34,478 bases of DNA from Sporosarcina quadrami (GCF_014836615.1 NZ_JACSQN010000025.1:1-34478); one strand, 5' to 3'. Shown: positions 16,697-25,825, counted from the stretch's first letter. A program made the numbers and translations. Notes: a model not told the origin generated them from the letters alone.

Positions 16697-17320
16697 TTAT
16701 TCTAGGTGTTTTGGGTGTAGTGGGGAGTGTCCTTTCTCTATTTCTGAGAAAATATTGGAGTCGTGCTTTTTTGATGCATTGGCCAATTTTTGTTCAGGCA
16801 TTCCATTGGTTAAGTGCGATGCGATGTAGGTAAGCATTTTTTGGATTTCTTCTATATCTCCCTTCGTCGCAAAGTTCTTTTTGTCAGTTAGCGAGTAACC
16901 TAATTGGCCGCTAGGTTCAATAGTTGCCCATTCAAGATCTTCGATGCTTTTAATTCCATTTTGTCTTAGACGCATTTCTAGTTTGTCCACTGACATGCGT
17001 AATTTCCGTAAGTTTTTTTCATTTAATGTTCCATTTTCTATGACTACTTTTGAACGGCCGGTAAATATGGTCTCTGATAAGTCCCACTTCATTTGAATGT
17101 ATTCAATTAGTAACAAAGTTGCTACGAGTACAGAAGCGATTAAAAAGGTGATCCATATGCTTTTCTCGCTTACTGGTTGTATGAGTAGCGTTCCGATGGA
17201 AATCATTATAACCGTTTGAGAAATTGTCATTTGAGAAATGGATCTTCTTCCGGATAATCGGATTAATAAAATACCGAAAATAATGATCAGAATTGATTTC
17301 CATATTAGATTTAAATCCAT
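16697..17320 (-). CDS. DUF421 / YetF-like membrane protein
   Basis: A 207-residue protein with three N-terminal hydrophobic segments (about residues 5-80). They are followed by a soluble part with the DUF421 landmark phrases LIRLSGRRSISQMT and RLRQNGIKSIEDLEWATIEPSGQLGY. The YetF/YrbG family is of unknown biochemical function. A GTG three codons upstream is possible; ATG 17320 has GAAGGGAAG at better spacing. It lies 61 bases after the RNase J-like gene on the same strand with no terminator between, so the two may be co-transcribed. Confidence 0.85.
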   Translation of the reverse strand: MDLNLIWKSILIIIFGILLIRLSGRRSISQMTISQTVIMISIGTLLIQPVSEKSIWITFLIASVLVATLLLIEYIQMKWDLSETIFTGRSKVVIENGTLNEKNLRKLRMSVDKLEMRLRQNGIKSIEDLEWATIEPSGQLGYSLTDKKNFATKGDIEEIQKMLTYIASHLTNGMPEQKLANASKKHDSNIFSEIEKGHSPLHPKHLE

Positions 17321-17381
17321 TATAATCACTTCCCTTCTTTGAGGGCTTTTTTAGTGCGAAGAAGACTCTTGATGTCGTGTA

Positions 17382-19055
17382 TCATATTTCAATTATGAAA
17401 GGGAGAATCATCGGTCTTCTCTTTGTTTGGGTATACAAAAGTTTCTCAATTGCCTTTTTTAGATTGTGTTTCAAGTCGTTTCGTCTATTTCCATTCGACT
17501 GTTGAGAATTGTTGATAATCGAAATTACTAGCTGATTGACTTCCTTCAATAAATCTTCTGCAGCACGTTCATACACGAATCCACGTGAAATTATATCTGG
17601 ATTAGAAATGATTTTGCCGTCCGCTTTACCAAGGGAAATCACAACAATGAGCATCCCTTCTTCAGAAAGTAATTTTCGATCACGTAATACAATCTTCCCG
17701 ACGTCTCCAACACCAAGTCCATCTACAAAAACTTCACCTGCTTGTATCCGCCTTGTTTGACTAGCAACAGCATTGTTAATATCTACAACATCACCATTGT
17801 TAATAATGAAAATGTTATCCCTTTTCACGCCGACCGATTCGGCTAATATTCGATGTTGTTGAAGCATCCTGAATTCGCCATGTATGGGAATGAAATATTT
17901 GGGCTTCATTAATGTAAGCATAAGTTTTAATTCTTCCTGAAAAGCATGTCCAGATACATGCATGCCAGTTGTATTACCTGATCCATAAATAACATTAGCG
18001 CCTAATTGGAATAGGTTATCTATGATGCGAGATACGCTTTTTTCGTTACCTGGAATCGGGCTGGATGCAAGAATGACGGTATCTCCAGCCATTACAGTTA
18101 CTTGACGAAAGCTTGATGTGGATAAACGTGATAATGCCGCCATTGGCTCACCTTGACTGCCTGTACAAATAATAACAACTTCCTCAGGTGCCATCCGATT
18201 AACCTCGGTTGCCTCTATTAAAGTGCCATCAGGTATTGATAAATATCCTAGTTCAGCTGCAACGTTTACAACGTTCACCATACTTCTTCCGAGCAATGCT
18301 ATTTTACGATTTGTTTTGTGAGCAGCATGAATGATTTGCTGAACGCGATATACGTTTGAAGCAAATGTAGAAATGAATATTTTCTGGTTGGCCTTGTGAA
18401 ATGCATCTTCAATATGTTCTCCAACAATACGTTCTGAAAGTGTGAAACCCGGACGTTCAGCATTAGTGCTTTCTGATAATAAAAGTAGCACACCACGGTT
18501 TCCGATTTCAGCCATTTTATGCAAATCGGGATACTTTTCGTTTATAGGCGTCAAATCAAACTTAAAGTCGCCTGTATGTACTACGGTTCCTTCTTGTGTG
18601 TGAAGCGCAATTCCTAGACAGTCGGGAATACTGTGATTGACATTAAAGAATGTCATGTTTATCGTACCTAAATCGACTTTGGAATCCTCATTAATCATCA
18701 TAAGTTCTGTGGCACGTAGAAGTCCGTGTTCTTTCAATTTCAATTGGATCAAACCGATGGTCAGTTTAGTTGCATAAACGGGAATGCTTAGCTGTTTCAG
18801 CAAGTAGGGAATACCGCCGATATGGTCTTCATGTCCATGTGTGACAACTAAGGCACGGATTTTATCTTTGTTTTTTTGTAAGTAGGAAATATCTTGAATA
18901 ATTAAATCCACACCCAACAAGTTTTCATCTGGGAATTTAGCTCCACAGTCGATGATGACGATATCTTCTTCATATTGGAGTACATACATATTCTTTCCGA
19001 TTTCATTTATTCCACCTAAAGCGAAAATGGATAATGTGCTATTTAAAATGCTCAA
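17382..19055 (-). CDS. Ribonuclease J (RNase J1-like paralogue)
   Basis: A 557-residue beta-lactamase/beta-CASP ribonuclease. The metal site includes H73-G-H75-E-D77-H78, NHSIPD and HTGDFKFD; the beta-CASP part has FASNVYRVQQ, GRSM and CTGSQGEPMAALSR; then HVSGHAFQEE and IPIHGEFRML. All catalytic landmarks are kept, so it should process or degrade RNA from 5' ends. The C terminus ends TKRRPMILPFIIEI, as in RNase J1. The start is TTG 19055 behind GGGAGGA. The housekeeping rnjA gene normally follows rpoY (ykzG), which is absent here, so this is probably a second copy. Confidence 0.88.
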   Translation of the reverse strand: MSILNSTLSIFALGGINEIGKNMYVLQYEEDIVIIDCGAKFPDENLLGVDLIIQDISYLQKNKDKIRALVVTHGHEDHIGGIPYLLKQLSIPVYATKLTIGLIQLKLKEHGLLRATELMMINEDSKVDLGTINMTFFNVNHSIPDCLGIALHTQEGTVVHTGDFKFDLTPINEKYPDLHKMAEIGNRGVLLLLSESTNAERPGFTLSERIVGEHIEDAFHKANQKIFISTFASNVYRVQQIIHAAHKTNRKIALLGRSMVNVVNVAAELGYLSIPDGTLIEATEVNRMAPEEVVIICTGSQGEPMAALSRLSTSSFRQVTVMAGDTVILASSPIPGNEKSVSRIIDNLFQLGANVIYGSGNTTGMHVSGHAFQEELKLMLTLMKPKYFIPIHGEFRMLQQHRILAESVGVKRDNIFIINNGDVVDINNAVASQTRRIQAGEVFVDGLGVGDVGKIVLRDRKLLSEEGMLIVVISLGKADGKIISNPDIISRGFVYERAAEDLLKEVNQLVISIINNSQQSNGNRRNDLKHNLKKAIEKLLYTQTKRRPMILPFIIEI

Positions 19056-19182
19056 AAGACGTATCCTCCCATAAAGTAATTTTCGAGGAGTTAGATATTC
19101 CTAAAGTTGCCCCATCATGTTATGAATTATGTAATTTGGAAAGAAGAATAAATACTTTCGGATTTAAATATGTTTAATCCAC

Positions 19183-19201
19183 AAAATGCTTAGTGCATTT
19201 T
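19183..19201. repeat. Small palindrome in the RNase J / MBL divergent region
   Basis: AAAATGC-TTAGT-GCATTTT, a perfect 7-bp inverted repeat midway between two divergent genes. It could be an operator; nothing else supports that. Confidence 0.3.
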
Positions 19202-19291
19202 AAAAAAGTGAAATCGGGGCTGGCGTATGGGAGCCGTTATGGCTGCTGATACTTATGGGTGGAACGTCAGTATATGAAAGAGGTGTTGTTA

Positions 19292-20155
19292 ATGGAAAAA
19301 CAACTATCGCATGGAGACGATTATAAATATATTCCTGTCACTTCTATGGAGAGTGGTAAAGGAATTGAGGTGGCGGCTGATTTGTACATCCATACCGTAC
19401 AAATCGTTAATATCGTTTTTGTAGGCTACCCGGAAATGAAAGATTTTGTGTTGGTCGATACTGGGATGCCCTATTCGGCGGATAAGATTATTGCGGTTGC
19501 TGAGAAACGGTTTGGTATGGGGTGTCGTCCGAGGGCGATCGTTTTAACGCATGGCCATTTCGATCATGTCGGGGCAGTCGTCGACTTAGTGAAGAAGTGG
19601 GGGATACCTGTTTATGCACACGCCTTGGAAATTCCCTATTTGACTGGTATTTCTAGTTATCCAGATCCGGATACGGGTGTTGAAGGCGGTCTTGTTGCTA
19701 AGATGTCCTCTTATTTCCCTACGGATCCAGTGGATTTGGGCAATCATATAAAAGCGCTTCCGGACGATGGGTCGGTCCCTTTTCTGCCTGGTTTCCGTTG
19801 GATCCATACACCAGGCCATTCGCCAGGTCATGTATCGCTGTTTAGGGATGAGGATCGGGCTTTGATTGTCGGGGATGCCTTTGTCACGGTCAAGCAGGAG
19901 TATTTGTACAAAGTGTTGACGCAACAACAGGAAATCAGTGGGCCACCACGTTATTTGACGACAGATTGGGGAGCCGCTTACGAATCTGTCAAGATACTTG
20001 AAGGTCTGAAACCGTCAGTCGCGCTGACTGGCCATGGGCTACCGATGGAAGGTGAGTTGCTTGGTGAGAGCTTGGAGCGGTTAGTGCAAGACTTTGACGA
20101 AATTGCTTTGCCTGCATATGGGCGTTATATCGACGAGCAAGATGGAAAGTCATAA
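19292..20155 (+). CDS. MBL-fold metallohydrolase
   Basis: A 287-residue metallo-beta-lactamase-fold protein. The metal-binding motif HGHFDH spans residues 87-92 (H87, H89, D91, H92), followed by HTPGHSPGHVSLF with the third-site histidine, a GDAF aspartate and a LTGHGLP histidine. The substrate cannot be read; hydrolases of this kind act on thioesters, lactones or beta-lactams. In-frame ATGs at 19259 and 19274 are possible, but AAGAGGTG lies just ahead of 19292. It is a monocistronic unit that converges on the ATPase gene. Confidence 0.88.
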   Translation: MEKQLSHGDDYKYIPVTSMESGKGIEVAADLYIHTVQIVNIVFVGYPEMKDFVLVDTGMPYSADKIIAVAEKRFGMGCRPRAIVLTHGHFDHVGAVVDLVKKWGIPVYAHALEIPYLTGISSYPDPDTGVEGGLVAKMSSYFPTDPVDLGNHIKALPDDGSVPFLPGFRWIHTPGHSPGHVSLFRDEDRALIVGDAFVTVKQEYLYKVLTQQQEISGPPRYLTTDWGAAYESVKILEGLKPSVALTGHGLPMEGELLGESLERLVQDFDEIALPAYGRYIDEQDGKS

Positions 20156-20177
20156 TTGCGGAAAGGTTTATTAATGG

Positions 20178-20226
20178 AAAAACCGACTGGAAAGGTCTAA
20201 GCGAAGACTTTTCGAGCCGGTTTTTC
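20178..20226. terminator. Bidirectional terminator
   Basis: A 21-base arm beginning AAAAACCG (20178-20198) pairs with an arm ending CCGGTTTTT (20205-20225) with few mismatches. It serves both the MBL gene and the converging ATPase gene. Confidence 0.88.
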
Positions 20227-20262
20227 TATTTAACTTCAATGAACTTACGAAGAATGTCCTCT

Positions 20263-21021
20263 TTATTCCTCAAATAGATGGTGCAACATTCTTTCCCGGT
20301 TCTCGAAGAACTGTTCCATAATCGCGTAATGCTCCGTCTCTTCTAATGTCATCTCATGCATCCCATCTTCGGTGATCTGGATGATTTTTGAGTTCGGATG
20401 TGCCATGACGATTGGGGAGTGAGTGGAGATGATAAACTGTGAGCCGTCTTTGGCGAGCTGGTCGATGCGTGCGAGCAGGGACATTTGGCGAAGCGGGGAG
20501 AGGGCGGCTTCTGGTTCATCAAGAATATAAAGGCCGTTGCCCCTGAAACGGTCCCTAAAAGCGGCGAAAAACGATTCGCCGTGTGATTGTTCGTGAAGGG
20601 ATTGACCGCCGAATGAGTCAATTATTTTCGGGCCTGCTTTCGGTTCTGCATCCAGTTGTTCGATCGTCGTCGCTACATTGTAGAACGTCTCCGCTCTGAA
20701 GAAAAAGTGATCTCTCGCACGTTCTGTTCCCTTTATGAGACGCAGATGGTCATCGAGTTCTGAATGTGAATCGTAACTGGAGAAGTTGAAGTTCATCGAC
20801 CCGCCTTCCGGATTAAAACCGTACGCAATGGCAATCCCTTCAAGCAGGGTCGATTTGCCCATTCCATTTTCCCCGATGATATACGTGACATTCGGATGTA
20901 AGATCAGTTCGTCCATATTTTTGATGAAAGGCAGTGTGAAGGGGAATTGATCATGTTGGACACGTTCCCGCTTCAGTCGCACAGCCCTAATAAATTGTGA
21001 GTCTGTTGTTAATAGAGACAA
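20263..21021 (-). CDS. AAA family ATPase (ABC/SMC-type single-domain)
   Basis: A 252-residue ATPase with Walker A GENGMGKST at residues 50-58, a signature-like SHGESFFAAF, Walker B GLYILDEPEAALSP and a switch histidine in STHSPIVMA. This is the small stand-alone AAA_21 type related to RecF/OLD ATP-binding cores, without an insertion that would mark a nuclease. The function is unknown. The start is TTG 21021, with GGAGTG at 7-8 bases. No toxin, nuclease or reverse transcriptase gene is next to it, so a defence role is not supported. Confidence 0.85.
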   Translation of the reverse strand: MSLLTTDSQFIRAVRLKRERVQHDQFPFTLPFIKNMDELILHPNVTYIIGENGMGKSTLLEGIAIAYGFNPEGGSMNFNFSSYDSHSELDDHLRLIKGTERARDHFFFRAETFYNVATTIEQLDAEPKAGPKIIDSFGGQSLHEQSHGESFFAAFRDRFRGNGLYILDEPEAALSPLRQMSLLARIDQLAKDGSQFIISTHSPIVMAHPNSKIIQITEDGMHEMTLEETEHYAIMEQFFENRERMLHHLFEE

Positions 21022-21050
21022 TGCGAATCACTCCTACTGCGAAATTTTTA

Positions 21051-21197
21051 GGTACCTGTGCGCCGAACGATTCTGACTATGAACTACAATTGCATAAAAA
21101 AATAGTGAGAAGCTTGTTGTATTGGCTTGTGTGTTGAATTATTTTGCATCTTTATAGTCTTTTATGAATAGTCATAAATGTGCTTTGCACAGGTACC
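21051..21197. repeat. 147-bp inverted-repeat element (MITE-like)
   Basis: Perfect 11-bp terminal inverted repeats, GGTACCTGTGC (21051-21061) and GCACAGGTACC (21187-21197). A second matched pair, TGACTAT (21074-21080) and ATAGTCA (21168-21174), lies exactly 12 bases inside each end. The symmetric spacing shows a large, partly decayed palindrome. It has no reading frame of note and sits between the ATPase start and the pdxK stop. Confidence 0.7.
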
Positions 21198-21206
21198 GAC
21201 ATAATT

Positions 21207-22055
21207 TTACAATAGTAATTTCAAATGGTTTTCGAAGTGGACACCTTCAACGGATGGTGTTCCTGCGGCATGCGTATCTTCGATGGCTGCTTGTAAGAAG
21301 GCTTCGGCGAGTTTGATTGATGCTGGAATTGACTCTCCGCGCATGATGCTACCTATGATGACGGAGGCAAATAAGTCGCCTGTACCGGAGTAGCTTCTGC
21401 CGTTGAACGGGACGGTACTATATGACGTTTGCCCTTGATGGATGTACATATTGCCGATGTCCCGGCCGTCGTTCGTGGCGAAAGGTGAATGGATGCTTGT
21501 AATTAAAATATGAGCCTCTTTTTTCATCTCAAGCTGTTCACTGGCTTCAGCGATTGTTTGCAGGAAATCACTTTCGTTCGTGCATTGCATAAGGGATTTG
21601 TATGATAAACCCGTTAGTAGGCAGTATTCAGTCAAATTAGGTGTGATGATGTCTGCCTGCTTGACGAGTTGCTTCATATGCGCAAGAAAATCTTCATTAA
21701 AATTCGTAAAAGCACCATGTGTATTGCCCATGACAGGGTCGACGAGCAAAATCGTATCCTCTTTATAGAAGGCATCGAGAAAATGCATAATATGTGCGAT
21801 CTGTTCTGTGCCGGTGATATAGCCTGTATGGATGCCGTCAAATGTGGCCTGCAATTTGCGCCATTCCGTTTCGAAAACGGGAATGTTTGCCGTCAGGTCC
21901 TCGCAGTGGTAGCTTGGAAATTCCGTCTGTGCCGTCAGGATTGCTGTCGGCAAAGGACAGGCCTGGATGCCCATGACAGACAGGACGGGTATGGCGGCGG
22001 TGAGTGAGCATTTGCCGAATGAGGATAGATCTTGGATGACAGCGACTTTTTTCAT
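21207..22055 (-). CDS. pdxK: Pyridoxamine kinase
   Basis: A ribokinase-fold vitamin B6 kinase, 282 residues, that phosphorylates pyridoxal/pyridoxamine with ATP. It begins MKKVAVIQDLSSFGKCSLTA, the B6-kinase opening. It has the DPVMGN segment around residues 109-114 and the late GRSYSGTGDLFASV motif, where GTGD holds the catalytic aspartate and anion hole. The frame opens 24 codons earlier; ATG 22055 has GGAGGA five bases ahead. A decayed paralogue lies at 14957-15171. It is divergent from the DUF4256 gene. Confidence 0.9.
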   Translation of the reverse strand: MKKVAVIQDLSSFGKCSLTAAIPVLSVMGIQACPLPTAILTAQTEFPSYHCEDLTANIPVFETEWRKLQATFDGIHTGYITGTEQIAHIMHFLDAFYKEDTILLVDPVMGNTHGAFTNFNEDFLAHMKQLVKQADIITPNLTEYCLLTGLSYKSLMQCTNESDFLQTIAEASEQLEMKKEAHILITSIHSPFATNDGRDIGNMYIHQGQTSYSTVPFNGRSYSGTGDLFASVIIGSIMRGESIPASIKLAEAFLQAAIEDTHAAGTPSVEGVHFENHLKLLL

Positions 22056-22198
22056 AAGTTCCTCCGTTGATATATAGTCAATTGATTTAATAATACCATA
22101 GGGGGATTTTAGGAGGAATGGATTCAATCGTTTTTTAACATGATATTAAAAGGTACTTCGCGGTATACTTAAGAGAAATATCTGAAGGAGGTCATCAA

Positions 22199-22765
22199 AT
22201 GTCAAATACACATAAAGAAATCACGGAAGATCAACGAATAGAACTACTCAATCTCTTAAAAGAACGCTTTGAAAACAATATGCACCGCCACGAAGGTCTT
22301 GATTGGTCCGATGTCCGATCCAAACTTGAAACGCAATCTGACAAGCTTTGGTCTTTGAACGAAATGGAGCAGACAGGTGGAGAGCCTGATGTCATCGGGT
22401 TGGATGAAGAAACAGATACATACATTTTCTGTGACTGTTCACCGGAAAGTCCCTCGGGCCGCAGAAGTGTCTGTTATGATCCGGAAGCGTTGGAAGCGCG
22501 GAAGAAAAATAAGCCGGCACACAGCGCAATGGGGATGGCGGCGGAGATGGGCATTGAGTTATTGGACGAAGAACAGTACCGGTCATTGCAACAAATTGAA
22601 GCGGTCGATAAAAAAACGTCCAGTTGGATCAGCACACCAAATGCAATCCGTCAGCTGGGTGGCGCATTGTTTTGTGATTATCGATATGCGACAGTGTTCG
22701 TTTATCATAACGGAGCAGATTCGTATTATGCGGCAAGGGGTTTCCGAGGGATACTTAAAGTTTAA
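22199..22765 (+). CDS. DUF4256 domain protein
   Basis: A 188-residue soluble protein of the DUF4256 family, of unknown function. Conserved phrases visible are LLKERFENNMHRHEGLDWSD at residues 19-38, a cysteine-containing FCDCSPESPSGRRSVCYD, and the C-terminal VYHNGADSYYAARGFRG. AAGGAGGTC gives a strong ribosome binding site. It is a single-gene unit with its own terminator. Confidence 0.88.
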   Translation: MSNTHKEITEDQRIELLNLLKERFENNMHRHEGLDWSDVRSKLETQSDKLWSLNEMEQTGGEPDVIGLDEETDTYIFCDCSPESPSGRRSVCYDPEALEARKKNKPAHSAMGMAAEMGIELLDEEQYRSLQQIEAVDKKTSSWISTPNAIRQLGGALFCDYRYATVFVYHNGADSYYAARGFRGILKV

Positions 22766-22799
22766 AATGGTTGCCAAAAATATATAAAGCATACAAATT

Positions 22800-22833
22800 A
22801 CTCTTCCATGATTTTATATGGAGGAGTTTTTTT
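22800..22833 (+). terminator. Terminator of the DUF4256 gene
   Basis: ACTCTTCCAT (22800-22809) pairs with ATGGAGGAGT (22818-22827), one wobble, then seven Ts. Confidence 0.88.
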
Positions 22834-23076
22834 ATGAGAAAACGAACAAGTTGTATAATCTTTGTATAATGTTGATGAACAAATATTTCATTTAAAGAGA
22901 GTGAAAAGAAGTTAATACGGGTACAAAAGAAGAATAGGAAACTACTAAGATAGAAGATAGATTGATGGAGTGAACGTTTGACGGGTTATTAAAAATGCAT
23001 TTCTATCCTTCGACAGAACATTTGACGAAATGAAGAAGACTTAACATGTTTTATTACATTGAAAGGTTGTGGCACT
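22834..23076. other. Leader of the MoxR-VWA operon
   Basis: An AT-rich stretch with no gene. TTGTATAAT occurs twice, 11 bases apart, near 22853-22872, and TTGACG occurs near 22978 and 23022. None forms a convincing promoter with correct spacing, so the true start of transcription is unclear. Confidence 0.5.
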
Positions 23077-24261
23077 ATGAATCCAAACCAGCAAAAGCTC
23101 CAAGACATACAACAGGCACTTAACGCGAAATTCTATGAGCGCGAGGACGAAGTGGAAGGGATTCTGATCGCCCTGCTTGCAAGGCAGCATATGCTCATGA
23201 TCGGGCCGGCGGGAACGGCGAAATCGGCGTTGTCAACGGAGCTGTCGAAGATTGTGCATGGGACGGAGTATTTCCAGTGGTTGCTGACGCCGTTCAGTAC
23301 GCCTGAAGAAGTGTTCGGTCCGTTGTCATTAAGGGATTTGGAAGCGGGTGTTTATAAACGGAATACAGCCTCGAAAATGCCTGAAGCCGATATCGTCTTT
23401 CTAGATGAGATCTTTAAGGCGAACTCAGCCATTTTAAACAGTTTGCTTACGTTAATCAATGAAAGGCTCTTCTATAATGACGGGGCACCAACCCCTGCGC
23501 CGCTCATTTCTGTCATCGGAGCATCCAATGAGTATCCGGAAGACGGTGAAGGACTGGAAGCGTTGTTCGATAGATTTCTGTTGCGCTATGAGATTAATTA
23601 CATCGGCGACGAAGGGAATTTCCTCGCCATGATGAAAGAAGAGGAACAGTTTGAAGTCATGCCGTCATTGACATTAAATGAGCTGAAGGAATTACAGGAA
23701 TTCACAAAGAACGTGACAGTTCCACCTGACATTTACCAAGCATTGTCAGTGATCCGTAGGGAATTGTCCGATGAAGGGATTCAACCTTCAGACCGGCGAT
23801 TCAAACAGTCGCTCGGTGTGTTGAAAGCGAAGGCGTTCCTCGATCAGCGTGACTCCGTCGGCTTACAGGATTTAGCCATCCTGGAAAACGCTCTGTGGGA
23901 GACACTTGAGCAGAAGGAGACCGTATGCAACGTCATACGGCGCTATGCAACCGGCCCGTCTACCCAGTCGTTGGCAAGTGTTGAGAAGGAAGCAGAAGAA
24001 ATTTATGACATTGCAGTGCGTGATCAATCGATGGAAGCGGGCATGGAAGCGATGCAAAAACTGAAAGCGCTCATGGCGGACTTGCAAAGCATGAAGGAAA
24101 GCGAGCCGGATCATACGACGGAAATCATCGAGCTGACAAACCGTCTCACAACGTTGCATAAAGAGATTGAAAACAGCAGGCTTGAGGCGGACTATCCAGG
24201 TGCCGTTGCAGAAGCGCGGACAGAGAAGGATGATCCGGATGGTGTCTATTTCCGGATGTAA
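23077..24261 (+). CDS. MoxR-family AAA+ ATPase (RavA-like)
   Basis: A 394-residue AAA+ ATPase of the MoxR/RavA group. Walker A is GPAGTAKS (residues 43-50), Walker B is ADIVFLDEIFKANS with D110-E111, sensor 1 lies in VIGASNEYPE, and an arginine finger candidate lies in ALFDRFLLRYE. The last 100 residues are helical and charged. Members act as chaperones that insert metals or remodel complexes together with a VWA partner. The next gene supplies that partner, 15 bases away. GAAAGG precedes ATG 23077; a TTG six codons up is less likely. Confidence 0.9.
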   Translation: MNPNQQKLQDIQQALNAKFYEREDEVEGILIALLARQHMLMIGPAGTAKSALSTELSKIVHGTEYFQWLLTPFSTPEEVFGPLSLRDLEAGVYKRNTASKMPEADIVFLDEIFKANSAILNSLLTLINERLFYNDGAPTPAPLISVIGASNEYPEDGEGLEALFDRFLLRYEINYIGDEGNFLAMMKEEEQFEVMPSLTLNELKELQEFTKNVTVPPDIYQALSVIRRELSDEGIQPSDRRFKQSLGVLKAKAFLDQRDSVGLQDLAILENALWETLEQKETVCNVIRRYATGPSTQSLASVEKEAEEIYDIAVRDQSMEAGMEAMQKLKALMADLQSMKESEPDHTTEIIELTNRLTTLHKEIENSRLEADYPGAVAEARTEKDDPDGVYFRM

Positions 24262-24276
24262 GGGAGGAGAATCGGT

Positions 24277-25713
24277 ATGAGACGAAGTAAAATCATCAAG
24301 GACGAGCGCTCCGTCCTGAATACCGATGCATTTGACAAACGACGTTTTCAGGAGATCTTCGAGCTGTCCGAAGAGCTACAGCGTTTGAGGGAAGTATCTG
24401 GTGTCCCAGCCATTGAATCATTGCTTAGGGATCTATGGGCTTCTCTCTATAAAATGAAACCTTACATCGTCAAACAGGAACTTGGTGAAACGATGAAGGT
24501 CAATCAGACGTTCATGAAAGCTTTCATGAACGAAAAGCAATATGTCCGTTTCCGAACATATACGAAACTGGACGACCTGACTTCAGCGATCTGTACCACA
24601 ATCCTTGCGAGTAAAATTGATGCGTGGCTTGCGGAAGTGATTGCAGGGGATGAACATCTGGAGAAGCAGCTAGAAACGATGCAGACATTGCAAAATGAAT
24701 ACTTCATAGAGGATATGGAAGACGTGGTTGGTAATGACGAGGCTGCGAGAGAACTTGATCAGACATCCCGTGAGCTAGCCAAAGAACTGGAAATGGCCCT
24801 TGAAACGAATCGGGACCGATTTGCCAATATAATGTCTGAAGCGATGGACGAAACGATTCACGTAAAAGATGGCCTCATCTCTTTGATGGGCGGGACAAGT
24901 ACTGGAAAAGGGGACGCAGACTTGAAAAGAGTGCCTCTCCGGGAAAAGATGGCCCTTGCCGATCAATTAGTATCAGACCCACAAATGCAGAGTATTGCGG
25001 AATGGGCAGGCAGGTTCAAACAGATTGCGAATGAAAAGAAGCACAAAGAATATATGGAAGCACCTGAAAGAAGAGGTGTCATGACGGGGACGGATCTGGA
25101 AAGGCTGTTACCCGCCGAACTCGGTTTGTATACCCATCCTGTCGCGAAGATTGAGTTTCTCCGCAAGTATGCAGAAGGAGAGACGATGCAATACGATCAG
25201 AAAAAACGAGCGGATGCGGGCAAAGGTTCAATTCTATTTTGTTTTGACCAATCAGGCAGTATGAGTGAACTCGACAATCAGGCGAAAGGGTTTATTTTAG
25301 CGTTATTGTCCATTGCCAAAAAACAGAGCCGGGATCTGACAGTCGTGTTATTCTCCACGACCATTAAACGGTTTACGTTCGAAAAAGGTAAGATTACCTC
25401 TGTGGAATTGGCACGTCTCGCCCAAACGTATCTAGGTGGCGGCACAGATTATGCACTTGCACTTGAAGAGGCGCTGCACGTCATTGAAGAAGATGCTTTT
25501 TCCAATGCGGATCTGATTTTTGTGACGGATGGAGAAGATGATATTAGTGATACATTTGTCGAAGAATTCCACGAACGCAAAAAAGAGAAGGACTTTCAAG
25601 TGTTGACGCTCGTAATGGGCAATGACACCGAAGTAGCTGAAAAGTTTTCGGATCGTGTTTTCCATGTCACTGATTTCGATGAACAAGGCAGTTATACCGC
25701 TTTTGAAATCTGA
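24277..25713 (+). CDS. VWA domain protein (ViaA-like)
   Basis: A 478-residue protein with a long helical N-terminal part and a C-terminal von Willebrand A domain from about residue 318. The metal-ion-dependent adhesion site is complete: DQSGS in FCFDQSGSMSE, the threonine in GGGTDYALA, and the aspartate in FVTDGEDD. The layout equals E. coli ViaA (similar length), the partner of RavA, and other MoxR-linked VWA proteins such as CoxE-like ones. GGGAGGAGA precedes ATG 24277. It lacks a signal peptide, so it is cytoplasmic. Confidence 0.9.
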   Translation: MRRSKIIKDERSVLNTDAFDKRRFQEIFELSEELQRLREVSGVPAIESLLRDLWASLYKMKPYIVKQELGETMKVNQTFMKAFMNEKQYVRFRTYTKLDDLTSAICTTILASKIDAWLAEVIAGDEHLEKQLETMQTLQNEYFIEDMEDVVGNDEAARELDQTSRELAKELEMALETNRDRFANIMSEAMDETIHVKDGLISLMGGTSTGKGDADLKRVPLREKMALADQLVSDPQMQSIAEWAGRFKQIANEKKHKEYMEAPERRGVMTGTDLERLLPAELGLYTHPVAKIEFLRKYAEGETMQYDQKKRADAGKGSILFCFDQSGSMSELDNQAKGFILALLSIAKKQSRDLTVVLFSTTIKRFTFEKGKITSVELARLAQTYLGGGTDYALALEEALHVIEEDAFSNADLIFVTDGEDDISDTFVEEFHERKKEKDFQVLTLVMGNDTEVAEKFSDRVFHVTDFDEQGSYTAFEI

Positions 25714-25717
25714 GTCT

Positions 25718-25732
25718 GTGCGAAACGCACAT
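25718..25732. other. Small hairpin after the VWA gene
   Basis: TGTGCG-AAA-CGCACA, a tight 6-bp stem. No T tract follows, so it is at best a weak terminator. The 112-base gap to the YugN-like gene holds nothing else I can identify. Confidence 0.35.
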
Positions 25733-25825
25733 CAGCCGTTTGTCAGGCATAGGTTCGGGGTATTTATGCAATACCGTTAAAATTACCAATATTTATTAAA
25801 AAAATAATAGAAAAGAGGGTTTTAC

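Noticed and set aside
20263..21021. Stand-alone AAA ATPase as part of a phage-defence system
   Set aside because: No nuclease, reverse transcriptase or toxin partner is adjacent; the neighbours are an MBL hydrolase and a B6 kinase.
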